Assembly: GCA_004356555.1 (NCBI GenBank)
Contig: SMWY01000033.1
Location: 1-7,573 of the forward strand
Origin: Candidatus Dadabacteria bacterium
Lineage (GTDB): Bacteria > Desulfobacterota_D > UBA1144 > Nemesobacterales > UBA2774
Direction of reading: 5' to 3'
DNA: 7,573 bases
The stretch's first letter is position 1. Each line of letters starts with the position of its first letter. The notes beneath the pieces are model-generated. The model saw nothing but the letters and a program-made list of their open reading frames with translations, searched no databases and had not been told where the DNA came from. Of the stretch, positions 1 to 6,264 are shown piece after piece. The position numbers were made by a program, and so were the translations under genes.

Positions 1-779
1 AGCTAAGTGAGTTTTTTTCCTGCCGAAAAGGATCTCTAAAAAAGAGCCTTGTTTTTATCGCATTTTCAGCTGAGGAATTAGGATTGATCGGTGCGTCTTA
101 TTATGTTGATAACCCCAAAGTTCCTCTAGACAAAACGGTAGCAATGATAAATATGGACATGATAGGCAGGCTTGATCAGGATAAGCTTACCGTTTTTGGA
201 GTGGGGTCATCTCCTCATTGGAAGGCGCTTGTAAATGAGGCAAATACAGATTTTAACTTTGAAATTAGCTTCAATAACTCAGGTTTTGCTCCTAGTGATC
301 AATCCGTATTTTTTGCTAAAAAAATTCCAGTGCTTCATTTTTTCACAGGGCTTCATGCTGATTATCATACTCCGGGAGATGACTGGGAAAAGATAAACCC
401 ACTTGGAGAACGTAAAGTTCTGGACCTTATTTCGGAACTTATTGTTGAATTAAACTCTAGACAAGAGAAAATCGCTTTTTCAAATGTGATTGAGCCTAAA
501 AAGGGGTCTACAAAGTTTAATGTCTACCTTGGAACAATTCCTGATTATTCAAATCAAGTAGAGGGTGTAAAGCTAATGGGGGTAAAAGAGGGGAGCCCGG
601 CGGATAAGGCGGGAATTTTAGGTGAGGACACTATTATTCAATTTAACGGTATGGCTATTAAGAATATTTATGACTATGTATATGCGCTAGGAAAATCAAA
701 AGCGGGCATTCCTACGAGCTTAGTTGTTCTAAGAAATTATAAGCCGTTAAGTCTAATTATTGTCCCCGAGCCTAGATAG
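1..779 (+). CDS. M28 family zinc aminopeptidase with C-terminal PDZ domain (5'-truncated by window edge)
   Basis: The reading frame is open from base 3, so the gene begins before the window. A TTG at 84 is not the real start, because the conserved motif SAEELG lies upstream of it. About 258 residues are visible. Numbered from the first visible codon, E24-E25 are the expected catalytic Glu and metal-binding Glu of M28 peptidases, D52 in NMDMIGR and H122 in YHTPGDD are further zinc ligands, and SDQ (98-100) sits where the family often has SDH. The first His and bridging Asp ligands must lie upstream. Residues about 172-247 form a PDZ domain, including GTIPDY and GSPADKAGI, a combination common in exported bacterial M28 peptidases. 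The role is probably release of N-terminal amino acids from peptides in the periplasm; export cannot be checked because the N-terminus is missing. The neighbour at 823 is convergent, and I see no clear terminator in the 43-base gap. Confidence 0.9.
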   Translation, partial: LSEFFSCRKGSLKKSLVFIAFSAEELGLIGASYYVDNPKVPLDKTVAMINMDMIGRLDQDKLTVFGVGSSPHWKALVNEANTDFNFEISFNNSGFAPSDQSVFFAKKIPVLHFFTGLHADYHTPGDDWEKINPLGERKVLDLISELIVELNSRQEKIAFSNVIEPKKGSTKFNVYLGTIPDYSNQVEGVKLMGVKEGSPADKAGILGEDTIIQFNGMAIKNIYDYVYALGKSKAGIPTSLVVLRNYKPLSLIIVPEPR

Positions 780-822
780 CTCACTTCCTTTATATAAACT
801 TCTTGGAAGAGGCTTAAAAAAA

Positions 823-1404
823 TTATGGTTCCCAAGGCGTATAGTTGATATTGTGAATTTTGTCCATAGAAAAAGAAACTGAACGAGTAAGCTTTTCTCC
901 GTATTCGGCAATCCATTCAGGAGGCGCATCGGTATAAAAGTCATTAAGCGTCATCCAAGGTCCGGCGTTTAGAATTTTTCCGTCAACAACACTAACAAGA
1001 AAAGCAGTCATATCACCGCCGTCCATTGCATTAATAACCCTGCACTCGGCATAAGAATGTGCATCTTCTAAAATCGGGCTCCCGGTTACGCCTAATTTGT
1101 GTTCTATATTTTCAAACTTCTCTCTTTCACGACCTGTGTAAAAACCAAAGTTCTTTACAAGACTAATTTGGTCTCTTCTTAATAGATGAATGGTAAACGC
1201 TTTACTGTTAGTTATGAATTCATGAGTATAATTAGCCTTCCATATGCCAACCAGAAGCCTGGGAATTTCGTGAACTATGGAAGATGTAACCGCAGTTACG
1301 GCAATTTGTCCATTAACTTTCCCCTCCCAAGCGCTTGTTATCGCAATCACAGGCGAATTAGACCAAAATGCTCCCGCTACAGCTGATCCTTCTTCTTTAC
1401 TCAT
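823..1404 (-). CDS. Flavin reductase-like domain protein (FMN-binding split barrel)
   Basis: This 193-residue soluble protein fits the flavin reductase-like family, which binds FMN and typically uses NAD(P)H to reduce flavin or serves as the reductase partner of a monooxygenase. Visible family features are PVIAITS (18-24), NG at 31-32, a TSS segment with a downstream P48, KANYTHEFI (56-64) where FMN contacts are expected, F70 with HLL (73-75), and VTGSPILEDA followed by AECRV (106-123). The ATG at 1404 is preceded on the minus strand by AAGAGG (1413-1418) with 8 bases of spacing, which supports this start. It lies 66 bases downstream of the DUF3943 gene on the same strand and may be co-transcribed with it. 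The substrate or partner oxygenase cannot be told from the sequence; an FMN-binding protein of unknown redox role is the alternative. No signal peptide is visible, so it is probably cytoplasmic. Confidence 0.85.
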   Translation of the reverse strand: MSKEEGSAVAGAFWSNSPVIAITSAWEGKVNGQIAVTAVTSSIVHEIPRLLVGIWKANYTHEFITNSKAFTIHLLRRDQISLVKNFGFYTGREREKFENIEHKLGVTGSPILEDAHSYAECRVINAMDGGDMTAFLVSVVDGKILNAGPWMTLNDFYTDAPPEWIAEYGEKLTRSVSFSMDKIHNINYTPWEP

Positions 1405-1470
1405 TCCTATTACCTCTTAAAACATAGTGTTTTCTAGTATAAATGGATATGAAAGATTAATTGTTCCCGG

Positions 1471-2247
1471 TTACCATTGAAACGCAATTACAATCTGGCC
1501 GCTAATTAAAGGACCAACATTTACCTTGTCCCTTTCAGGTACGATGATTTTCATAGGGTTTACAATATATCCCATAGCATTTAAAAAGCCGCTTTCTCGC
1601 TTGACAAGCCAGTCTGATGTTTCTTCGAGAATTATACCTACAGGAACCCCTACACAAGGAGTTATTACAAGGTCATGGATAGAAGGGGACTGTGTTACTC
1701 CTTCAATTGTGTATTCAAACAGCACGCTCTGGGCGAATGAACCCAAGGCAGAAGTATAAAAGTTATAGCCCTTTGCCCTATAATAAAGATATGTGTATGC
1801 TCCGAAAGCAGGGTGGGCTACCCAATTTGTTTTAAAACTGTCCCCGTCTTTTAATTCGAAGTCGCCCCGTTTCCTATTTTTGTTTTGGAATCCGAAGAAA
1901 TTTCTCCACCACCTAAGAGGATTTATGAAAGTCTGCTGTTCCTTATTGTGAACATCAAGAGCGTTTACCTGTATTATACGAATGATCCAGATTGTAAAGT
2001 AAACATTTCTCGAATCACGAAGAAAGTCATTGAAATCAGCCAAGGATTTATCATTCAATTCTTTCCTGAAATTGATGCCAGCTTTGTTTTTATCCTTTAA
2101 ATCTATAAATACTGAACTATTAGCAGGAGCCATAGATATTATCGAGTCATCACCGAATAGGGTGTCTGAGATTGCAGAAGTGCCGATGTGAGCTAAAATA
2201 ATTAAAATAAGAGTAAAGTAGAGCAGAAAAAGTTGTTGTTTTTTCAT
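1471..2247 (-). CDS. DUF3943 family exported protein
   Basis: The protein has 258 residues. An N-terminal signal peptide (KK at 2-3, a hydrophobic run about 6-19, probable cleavage after TSA at 25) indicates export. The central part matches my memory of DUF3943 proteins: NWVAHPAFGAY (141-151), YRAKGYNFY (156-164), a conserved FEYTIEG (177-183) and PSIHDLVITP (188-197). The function of this family is not established. The protein ends in alternating hydrophobic residues with a terminal Trp (about 250-258), which resembles the C-terminal beta-signal of outer-membrane proteins; outer-membrane localisation is therefore an inference. The minus-strand ATG at 2247 has AAGGG (2257-2261) 9 bases upstream. 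The gene is divergent from the Pal operon and followed after 66 bases by the flavin reductase-like gene. I saw no frameshift or truncation. Confidence 0.7.
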   Translation of the reverse strand: MKKQQLFLLYFTLILIILAHIGTSAISDTLFGDDSIISMAPANSSVFIDLKDKNKAGINFRKELNDKSLADFNDFLRDSRNVYFTIWIIRIIQVNALDVHNKEQQTFINPLRWWRNFFGFQNKNRKRGDFELKDGDSFKTNWVAHPAFGAYTYLYYRAKGYNFYTSALGSFAQSVLFEYTIEGVTQSPSIHDLVITPCVGVPVGIILEETSDWLVKRESGFLNAMGYIVNPMKIIVPERDKVNVGPLISGQIVIAFQW

Positions 2248-2383
2248 GAAAAAAGACCCTTATACCCAATTAATTTAAAATAATAACACTAAGAGCTCCG
2301 TTTTAACAGCAAAATTTACTTTAACTAATATCAATCCTTATAAATATTTATGCTTGATTTAGTATGTTTTAGATTAAAATGTC

Positions 2384-2413
2384 TTGACTTGCCAGGCAAA
2401 ATAATGTAATTAT
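2384..2413 (+). promoter_or_regulatory. Candidate sigma70-type promoter for the pal-cpoB-pal operon
   Basis: TTGACT (2384-2389) is a 5/6 match to the -35 consensus. AATTAT (2408-2413) is a 4/6 match to the -10 consensus, with an 18-base spacer. Transcription would begin near 2420 and leave a leader of about 40 bases before the ATG at 2460. The 212-base divergent region (2248-2459) is very AT-rich, so chance matches are possible. I found no convincing minus-strand promoter for the DUF3943 gene. Confidence 0.4.
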
Positions 2414-2444
2414 CTCAGGTAGAAGATTTACAATTATCCAGAGG

Positions 2445-2486
2445 AGCAAAATTAATAAGATGAGTAGCAAAATTAATAAGGCGAGG
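2445..2486 (+). repeat. 21-bp tandem duplication spanning the start codon of the first pal gene
   Basis: Two adjacent 21-base units (2445-2465 and 2466-2486) match at 18 of 21 positions. The first 15 bases, AGCAAAATTAATAAG, are identical. The ATG start (2460-2462) lies in the first unit and is replaced by GCG in the second. The period is seven codons, so the frame is kept, and the second copy supplies the SKINKAR segment of the signal peptide. The Shine-Dalgarno-like GAGGAG (2441-2446) at the left edge lies 13 bases from the ATG, longer than usual. Confidence 0.85.
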
Positions 2487-3167
2487 TTTATTTCTGTAGC
2501 GTTTTGTATGGTATTTGTTGTATTGTTTGCTTTTGCTTGCGGGTCGAATGTAGATAAGGAAATGGCTGATGCAGAAGCCGCCTTGCAGGCAGCTAGGGAT
2601 GCAGGGGCGGAAGGCACGCCCGAGTATCAGGCTGCAGAAGAATTGATTGAAAAGGCTAGAGAAATGTTAGCAGCAGGGAATAAAGACGCTGCCCGCCAGC
2701 TTCTTGAGGAAGCTAGGTTTAAAGCCATTGAAGCTGAGGGTAAAGCTAAAAACCAGGCATATGTTGAGTCTGTTGATATAGAATCGATGGAAGAGACTCT
2801 AGGATCCCTTTCACCGTCGGGTTCCCAGTTCGGAATGGTCGATATATTCTTTAATTACAATAGTCAAAATATTACAGCCGAATCAAGGCCCGTACTTAAT
2901 CAAAATGCAAATATTATCAGAAATAGCGGTGGCAAGTTTCAAGTTGTGGTAATAGAAGGTTATTGTGATATTCGCGGTACTGAAGAATATAACTTAGCCC
3001 TAGGTCAAAGAAGAGCGGATTCGACAAAAAATTATCTGGTGGGACTAGGAGTTTCACCTTCTAAAGTTCAAGCTGTAAGTAAGGGCGAAACAGAGCAATT
3101 CGCATTTGGTACTTCAGAATACGATTACCAACAGAATAGAAGGGCTCATTTTGTTCCGGCGTATTAG
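2460..3167 (+). CDS. pal: OmpA/Pal-family peptidoglycan-associated lipoprotein (first copy)
   Basis: This 235-residue protein is predicted to be anchored in the outer membrane by a lipidated cysteine and to bind peptidoglycan. The signal peptide covers about 1-26. The lipobox AFAC, with C27 as the lipidated residue, is imperfect because Phe sits at -2. Residues 32-98 are Ala/Glu/Lys-rich helices resembling the helical hairpin of DUF4398-type lipoproteins. The OmpA/Pal domain covers about 125-235: EGYCDIRGTEEYNLALGQRRA contains D170 and R185, 15 residues apart, as expected for the pair that binds diaminopimelate in OmpA-like domains, and NRRAHF lies near the end. Where Pal usually has FDFD, this protein has FNYN (131-134). 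The ATG at 2460 is the only usual start near GAGGAG. The CpoB-like gene follows after 10 bases, the order expected for Tol-Pal clusters, but tolB and tolQRA are not in the window. An OmpA-domain lipoprotein other than true Pal remains possible. Confidence 0.85.
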   Translation: MSSKINKARFISVAFCMVFVVLFAFACGSNVDKEMADAEAALQAARDAGAEGTPEYQAAEELIEKAREMLAAGNKDAARQLLEEARFKAIEAEGKAKNQAYVESVDIESMEETLGSLSPSGSQFGMVDIFFNYNSQNITAESRPVLNQNANIIRNSGGKFQVVVIEGYCDIRGTEEYNLALGQRRADSTKNYLVGLGVSPSKVQAVSKGETEQFAFGTSEYDYQQNRRAHFVPAY

Positions 3168-3177
3168 GAAATAATTG

Positions 3178-3912
3178 ATGAGAATTAAGGTTATTACAAT
3201 TTTCTTATTGGCGGGGATATGTTATATGTCTATTGGTTGTGTAGCTACTGAAGGTGATTTTAAGACCGTCTATGCACGGCAAACCAGGCTAGAAGCTAAA
3301 ATGGCACGTCTGTCTCAAGAAGTTCAGTCAATACAAAGAAGTGGTGGGGGAGGCGGTGGTAGTGATATCGAGCTTAGAGAAAAGGTTTTTCAGCTTGAGA
3401 AACAGGTGAATGATTTGAATCAGTCGTACTCAACATTAGAAGCTAGAGTAAATCCGGGAAGTTTAGGTATACCCACTACTTCCGAAAGTGGTTTTGAGGG
3501 TGGGTCTGAAATTTCATCTTTAGATGTTAAAACAGAAGACTTTATATTCAATAAGGGGTATACTGATCTTAGTGAAGGCAATTATAATGGTTCCAGGGAA
3601 CAATTTAAATTATTTATATCTAAATATCCTAATTCTTCCAAAGCAAATGACGCTACATATTGGATAGCTGAGTCATATTATAGGCAGGGAGAATTTGAAG
3701 AAGCTATACTTGAGTATCAAAGGTTTATTGACACATATCCAAAAGATGATAGAGTGCCTTTATCCTATTTAAAACAGGGGCTATCGTTGATTGAAATAGG
3801 CAGAGATGAGGAAGCGAAATTATTTTTTCAGACTTTAATTGACAAGTATCCACAGTCTGAAGAAGCTAAAACAGCAAAAGAAAAAATAAGAGAACTTGCA
3901 GTTAAGCGTTAA
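3178..3912 (+). CDS. cpoB: CpoB/YbgF-like TPR lipoprotein of the Tol-Pal system
   Basis: The protein has 244 residues counted from the ATG at 3178. The in-frame TTG at 3175 is less likely, since AGGAA (3166-3170) lies 7 bases before the ATG but only 4 before the TTG. A signal peptide ends in a plausible lipobox SIGC with C21 as the lipidated residue; E. coli CpoB is a soluble periplasmic protein, so the lipid anchor is a difference. Residues about 28-54 and 64-92 look like a trimerising coiled coil of the YbgF N-terminal type, interrupted by a run of six glycines (56-61). A Ser/Gly linker (93-118) leads to three TPR-like repeats (about 122-240): GNYNGSREQFKLFISKYP, EFEEAILEYQRFIDTYP and DEEAKLFFQTLIDKYP. 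CpoB proteins link Tol-Pal action with peptidoglycan synthesis during division. The position 10 bases after pal supports this role. Confidence 0.88.
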   Translation: MRIKVITIFLLAGICYMSIGCVATEGDFKTVYARQTRLEAKMARLSQEVQSIQRSGGGGGGSDIELREKVFQLEKQVNDLNQSYSTLEARVNPGSLGIPTTSESGFEGGSEISSLDVKTEDFIFNKGYTDLSEGNYNGSREQFKLFISKYPNSSKANDATYWIAESYYRQGEFEEAILEYQRFIDTYPKDDRVPLSYLKQGLSLIEIGRDEEAKLFFQTLIDKYPQSEEAKTAKEKIRELAVKR

Positions 3913-3925
3913 AAGGTTTATTATT

Positions 3926-3976
3926 ATGTATTCATTAGGTACTCAAAAAACTCTTAAAGGAGGTGTAGTAGAATGA
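3926..3976 (+). other. Possible 16-codon leader ORF coupled to the second pal gene
   Basis: An ATG at 3926 opens a 16-codon frame encoding MYSLGTQKTLKGGVVE. Its TGA stop overlaps the next gene's ATG as ATGA (3973-3976). AAAAGG (3911-3916) lies 9 bases before this ATG and could serve as a ribosome binding site. The frame runs through the strong Shine-Dalgarno of the downstream gene. No similarity to a known peptide is recognised, and so short a frame can arise by chance. Confidence 0.25.
3957..3965 (+). promoter_or_regulatory. Near-perfect Shine-Dalgarno for the second pal gene
   Basis: AAGGAGGTG matches the anti-Shine-Dalgarno over nine bases and lies 7 bases before the ATG at 3973. It is the strongest ribosome binding site in the window, much better than the one for the first pal copy, and suggests a high rate of translation for this protein within the shared transcript. 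Confidence 0.85.
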
Positions 3977-4737
3977 AAAGGGATAAACAAATGCTTTTTT
4001 TAAGCATCCCATTTTTAGTTGTTGCATTGCTATATTTAGCAAGCTGTGCGACACCCCCGCCGACAAAAGAACTTGCTGCTGCTGATTCAGCGGTTGCTGA
4101 TGCTACAGCAACATGTGAGCAGTGTAAGCAAAGAGTTTGCGGTGATGATCCAACGACAGGAGAATATTGTGGAGCTCCTTGTGGTGAGGCAGAAATAGCA
4201 GCTGCAAATTCTGCACTATCCAGAGGAAAAGCCCTTGCTGGAGAATTCTGCAGCGAGCTCGAAGCACGCAGAATGCTTATTGATGCTAAAGCAAAGGCTG
4301 ACGAAGCTAAGCTAATATGTTCAACCCCACCCCCACCCCCACCCCCACCAATACCTGTGTCCGATCTAAAGGATATATTCTTTGATTTTGATAAGTCTGA
4401 TATCAGAATGGATGCACAAGCTGTGCTGGGAGAAAACGCTGAAATTCTTATGGTGGATGCTAACGTAACCGTTCTTATTGAAGGTTATGCGGATATCAGG
4501 GGTACACCTGCATACAACCTACAGCTTGCTCAGAGAAGAGCAGATGCTGCTAAGGCGGTTCTTGTTGGGTTAGGAATTGATCCTTCAAGAATCACAACAG
4601 CTAGCGGTGGTGAAACAACCCAGTTTGGCGCTGGAACAACTGAAGAAGCCTATCAGCTTAACAGAAGGGCTCACTTCATAGGTACATCGCCGTCTGCAAA
4701 AGTAGGCGCAAGACTTATCTTTAGCTACGCTAAATAA
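3973..4737 (+). CDS. Cysteine-rich OmpA/Pal-family lipoprotein (second copy)
   Basis: This 254-residue protein has a signal peptide with a canonical lipobox, LASC, giving lipidated C25. Residues about 34-115 form Ala-rich helices comparable to those of the first copy, but with seven cysteines (48, 51, 56, 66, 70, 93, 116), five of them clustered between the two helices. Eight prolines (119-126) separate this part from the OmpA/Pal domain (about 128-235). That domain contains FFDFDKSDIR, then EGYADIRGTPAYNL with D174, R189 15 residues later, and NRRAHF. It binds peptidoglycan by family inference. A tail of about 19 residues follows NRRAHF, ending in ARLIFSYAK, which the first copy lacks. The Pal domain is closely similar to the first copy, including DIRG where classical Pal has DERG, which points to duplication. 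The gene lies 60 bases after cpoB and is the last before the terminator. Which copy is the functional Pal is unclear. Confidence 0.85.
   Translation: MKRDKQMLFLSIPFLVVALLYLASCATPPPTKELAAADSAVADATATCEQCKQRVCGDDPTTGEYCGAPCGEAEIAAANSALSRGKALAGEFCSELEARRMLIDAKAKADEAKLICSTPPPPPPPPIPVSDLKDIFFDFDKSDIRMDAQAVLGENAEILMVDANVTVLIEGYADIRGTPAYNLQLAQRRADAAKAVLVGLGIDPSRITTASGGETTQFGAGTTEEAYQLNRRAHFIGTSPSAKVGARLIFSYAK
4325..4347 (+). repeat. C-rich hexanucleotide repeat encoding a polyproline linker
   Basis: The tract has a period of six bases, CCCCCA, repeated nearly four times (the first unit is one C short). It encodes most of an eight-proline run (codons at 4327-4350, alternating CCA and CCC) between the cysteine-rich helical region and the OmpA domain. 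Gain or loss of a unit would change the linker by two prolines without shifting frame. It stands out in an otherwise AT-rich window. Confidence 0.8.
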
Positions 4738-4810
4738 GATAAACTTGCTCTATTAAATATGAGAATGTTTTCATCTGATCTTTTTTAATAGATCGATGAA
4801 TATAGAAATT

Positions 4811-4847
4811 AAGGGGAGAAACTTATAATTAGTTTCTCCCCTTTTTT
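4811..4847 (+). terminator. Strong intrinsic terminator after the pal-cpoB-pal operon
   Basis: A perfect 13-bp stem (4811-4823 pairing with 4831-4843) with a 7-base loop (TATAATT) is followed directly by a T run reaching 4847. The stem contains GGGGAGAAAC paired with GTTTCTCCCC. It lies 74 bases after the second pal stop codon and separates this operon from hemL. Confidence 0.93.
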
Positions 4848-4886
4848 ATGTTCTAATTTCACTAATATTCTTTTTGACTGATATAC

Positions 4887-4915
4887 TTGACACCTCTATT
4901 TGATCCATGTTTACT
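4887..4915 (+). promoter_or_regulatory. Candidate sigma70-type promoter for hemL and the atp genes
   Basis: TTGACA (4887-4892) is a perfect -35 match; TTTACT (4910-4915) is a 4/6 match to the -10, with a 17-base spacer. Transcription would start near 4922, about 30 bases before the hemL ATG. A second TTGACT lies 13 bases upstream (4874-4879) but has only a poor -10 partner. The position directly after a strong terminator supports a new transcription start here. Confidence 0.45.
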
Positions 4916-4953
4916 ACTCCTAATCTATTAATTTTCCGATCCAAAAAGTAGAA

Positions 4954-6243
4954 ATGAAACTCCAATTTACAAGATCGAAAAGACTATATAAAACAGCTCA
5001 GGGTTTAATGCCAGGAGGGGTAAATAGCCCTGTAAGATCGTTTAACGCGGTAAACGGCACCCCTGTCTTTATATCTAAAGCCAAGGGGGCTTATACTTTT
5101 GATGTGGACGGGAATAAATATATAGACTATATATCTTCTTGGGGACCTCTTATACTGGGTCATTCTGACCCGGATGTTGTAAGAGAGGTAAAAAGAGCAG
5201 CTGAAAGGGGTACAAGCTATGGGGCTCCTTGTGAAAACGAAGTAGCTATCGCAAAGCTAATTGTTAAATCATTTCCCGGAATTGATATGGTTAGAATGAC
5301 CAATTCGGGCACAGAAGCCACAATGAGCGGTATACGGCTTGCAAGGGCGTATACCAAAAGGGATTACATAGTAAAATTTGAGGGGTGTTATCATGGACAT
5401 GCAGATTATCTCTTGGTTCAGGCAGGTTCAGGTGCCACGACTTTCGGCACACCAAGCAGTCCTGGAGTTCCAAAGTCATTTACTGATAAAACTCTTTTAG
5501 CGAAATATAATGATATTGATTCTGTAGAAAGGCTTTTTAAAAAGTATGGAGATAAAATTGCAGCCGTTATACTAGAGCCCGTAGCAGCCAACATGGGTGT
5601 AATTCCTCCACAAGAAGGCTTATTAAAAAGCTTAAGAAAAATTACTAAAAACGCTGGAGCGTTACTTATTTTCGATGAAGTTATTACCGGGTTTCGCTTG
5701 GGGATGGGAGGAGCGCAAAAAACTTATGGAGTTACACCTGATATTACGTGTCTTGGGAAAATTATTGGAGGCGGTCTTCCGGTAGGCGCTTTTGGAGGCA
5801 AGAAAAAAATAATGAATATGGTATCCCCTGTGGGCCCTATGTATCAAGCGGGGACTCTCTCTGGTAACCCTATAGCTATGGCTGCCGGAATGGCCACGCT
5901 CACCAAACTCAATAAAAGGGGAAATTACAAAAAGCTAAAAGAGCTTACTGAAAATCTTGTAGAAGGTTTGCAGGACATAATTACGAAACTCGAAATTAAA
6001 GCAAGTATAAACTCGTTGGAGTCGATGTTTACTCTATTTTTTACAGACCCCGCACCTCACGATTATAGTTCTGCATTGACCTCGGATACAAAAAAATATT
6101 CAAAATTTTTTGAATATTTGCTAAGTACTGGTATTATGTTTCCGCCTTCTCAGTTTGAGGCTGTTTTTCTTTCACTAGCTCATACTGAAAGCGATGTAGA
6201 TAAAACGCTTAATGCGTTATATAAAAGTCTTAAAAACCTTTAA
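4954..6243 (+). CDS. hemL: Glutamate-1-semialdehyde 2,1-aminomutase
   Basis: HemL is a PLP enzyme that converts glutamate-1-semialdehyde to 5-aminolevulinate, the committed precursor of heme and other tetrapyrroles in the C5 pathway; it is cytoplasmic and normally a dimer. The 429-residue length is normal for the family. Motifs include MPGGVNSPVRSF (19-30), SSWGPLILGHSDP (61-73), NSGTEATM (117-124), CYHGHAD (145-151), DEVITGFRLG (241-250) with D241 expected to contact the PLP pyridine nitrogen, and CLGKIIGGGLPVGAFGG (266-282), where K269 is the PLP-binding lysine. The ATG at 4954 places GGVNSPVR at the usual distance from the N-terminus, though the upstream ribosome binding site is weak (only AAGTAG-like). 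The gene is complete and heads what looks like one transcript with the ATP synthase genes: only 21 bases lie between its TAA and the proposed atpZ start. Confidence 0.97.
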   Translation: MKLQFTRSKRLYKTAQGLMPGGVNSPVRSFNAVNGTPVFISKAKGAYTFDVDGNKYIDYISSWGPLILGHSDPDVVREVKRAAERGTSYGAPCENEVAIAKLIVKSFPGIDMVRMTNSGTEATMSGIRLARAYTKRDYIVKFEGCYHGHADYLLVQAGSGATTFGTPSSPGVPKSFTDKTLLAKYNDIDSVERLFKKYGDKIAAVILEPVAANMGVIPPQEGLLKSLRKITKNAGALLIFDEVITGFRLGMGGAQKTYGVTPDITCLGKIIGGGLPVGAFGGKKKIMNMVSPVGPMYQAGTLSGNPIAMAAGMATLTKLNKRGNYKKLKELTENLVEGLQDIITKLEIKASINSLESMFTLFFTDPAPHDYSSALTSDTKKYSKFFEYLLSTGIMFPPSQFEAVFLSLAHTESDVDKTLNALYKSLKNL

Positions 6244-6252
6244 AAGATAGAT

Positions 6253-6257
6253 AGAGG
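6253..6257 (+). promoter_or_regulatory. Ribosome binding site that suggests a GTT start for atpZ
   Basis: AGAGG lies 7 bases before the GTT codon at 6265. In the atpZ frame, between the hemL stop and the first membrane segment, there is no ATG, GTG or TTG. ATA codons at 6247 and 6259 are the other near-start codons; the first lies upstream of this site and the second only one base after it. The spacing is therefore the main reason for choosing 6265. Confidence 0.4.
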
Positions 6258-6264
6258 TATAAAG

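Noticed and set aside
769..822. Possible bidirectional terminator between the M28 peptidase and the convergent flavin reductase gene (AGCCT/AGGCT and CTTCC/GGAAG pairs).
   Set aside because: The stem has a 10-base bulge and a 16-base loop, and the following run is A, not T, on the plus strand; it is not a convincing terminator for either strand.
1526..2100. Plus-strand open frames of 71-77 codons opposite the DUF3943 gene.
   Set aside because: They lie antisense to a well-supported coding region, show no family motifs and have no ribosome binding site of note.
2369..2617. Minus-strand frame of 82 codons with a hydrophobic stretch overlapping the start of the first pal gene.
   Set aside because: Its composition (Leu/Ile runs) is the reverse reading of the AT-rich leader and the duplicated AAAATTAATAAG units; it has no recognisable family features.
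4114..4128. CEQCK in the second Pal protein resembles a CxxCK heme attachment motif as in NrfA.
   Set aside because: It lies in a low-complexity cysteine-rich linker without a nearby NrfA-like context or other heme motifs; cysteine clustering explains it better.
4750..4791. Inverted repeat CTATTAAA/TTTAATAG after the second pal gene.
   Set aside because: Only eight AT-rich pairs with a 26-base loop and no following T run; the hairpin at 4811-4843 is the clear terminator.
6241..6264. HemL-AtpZ fusion by stop-codon readthrough as the main way of making AtpZ.
   Set aside because: The two frames are in phase, but a single TAA, a fitting ribosome binding site and normal HemL length make separate initiation more likely; kept only as an alternative.
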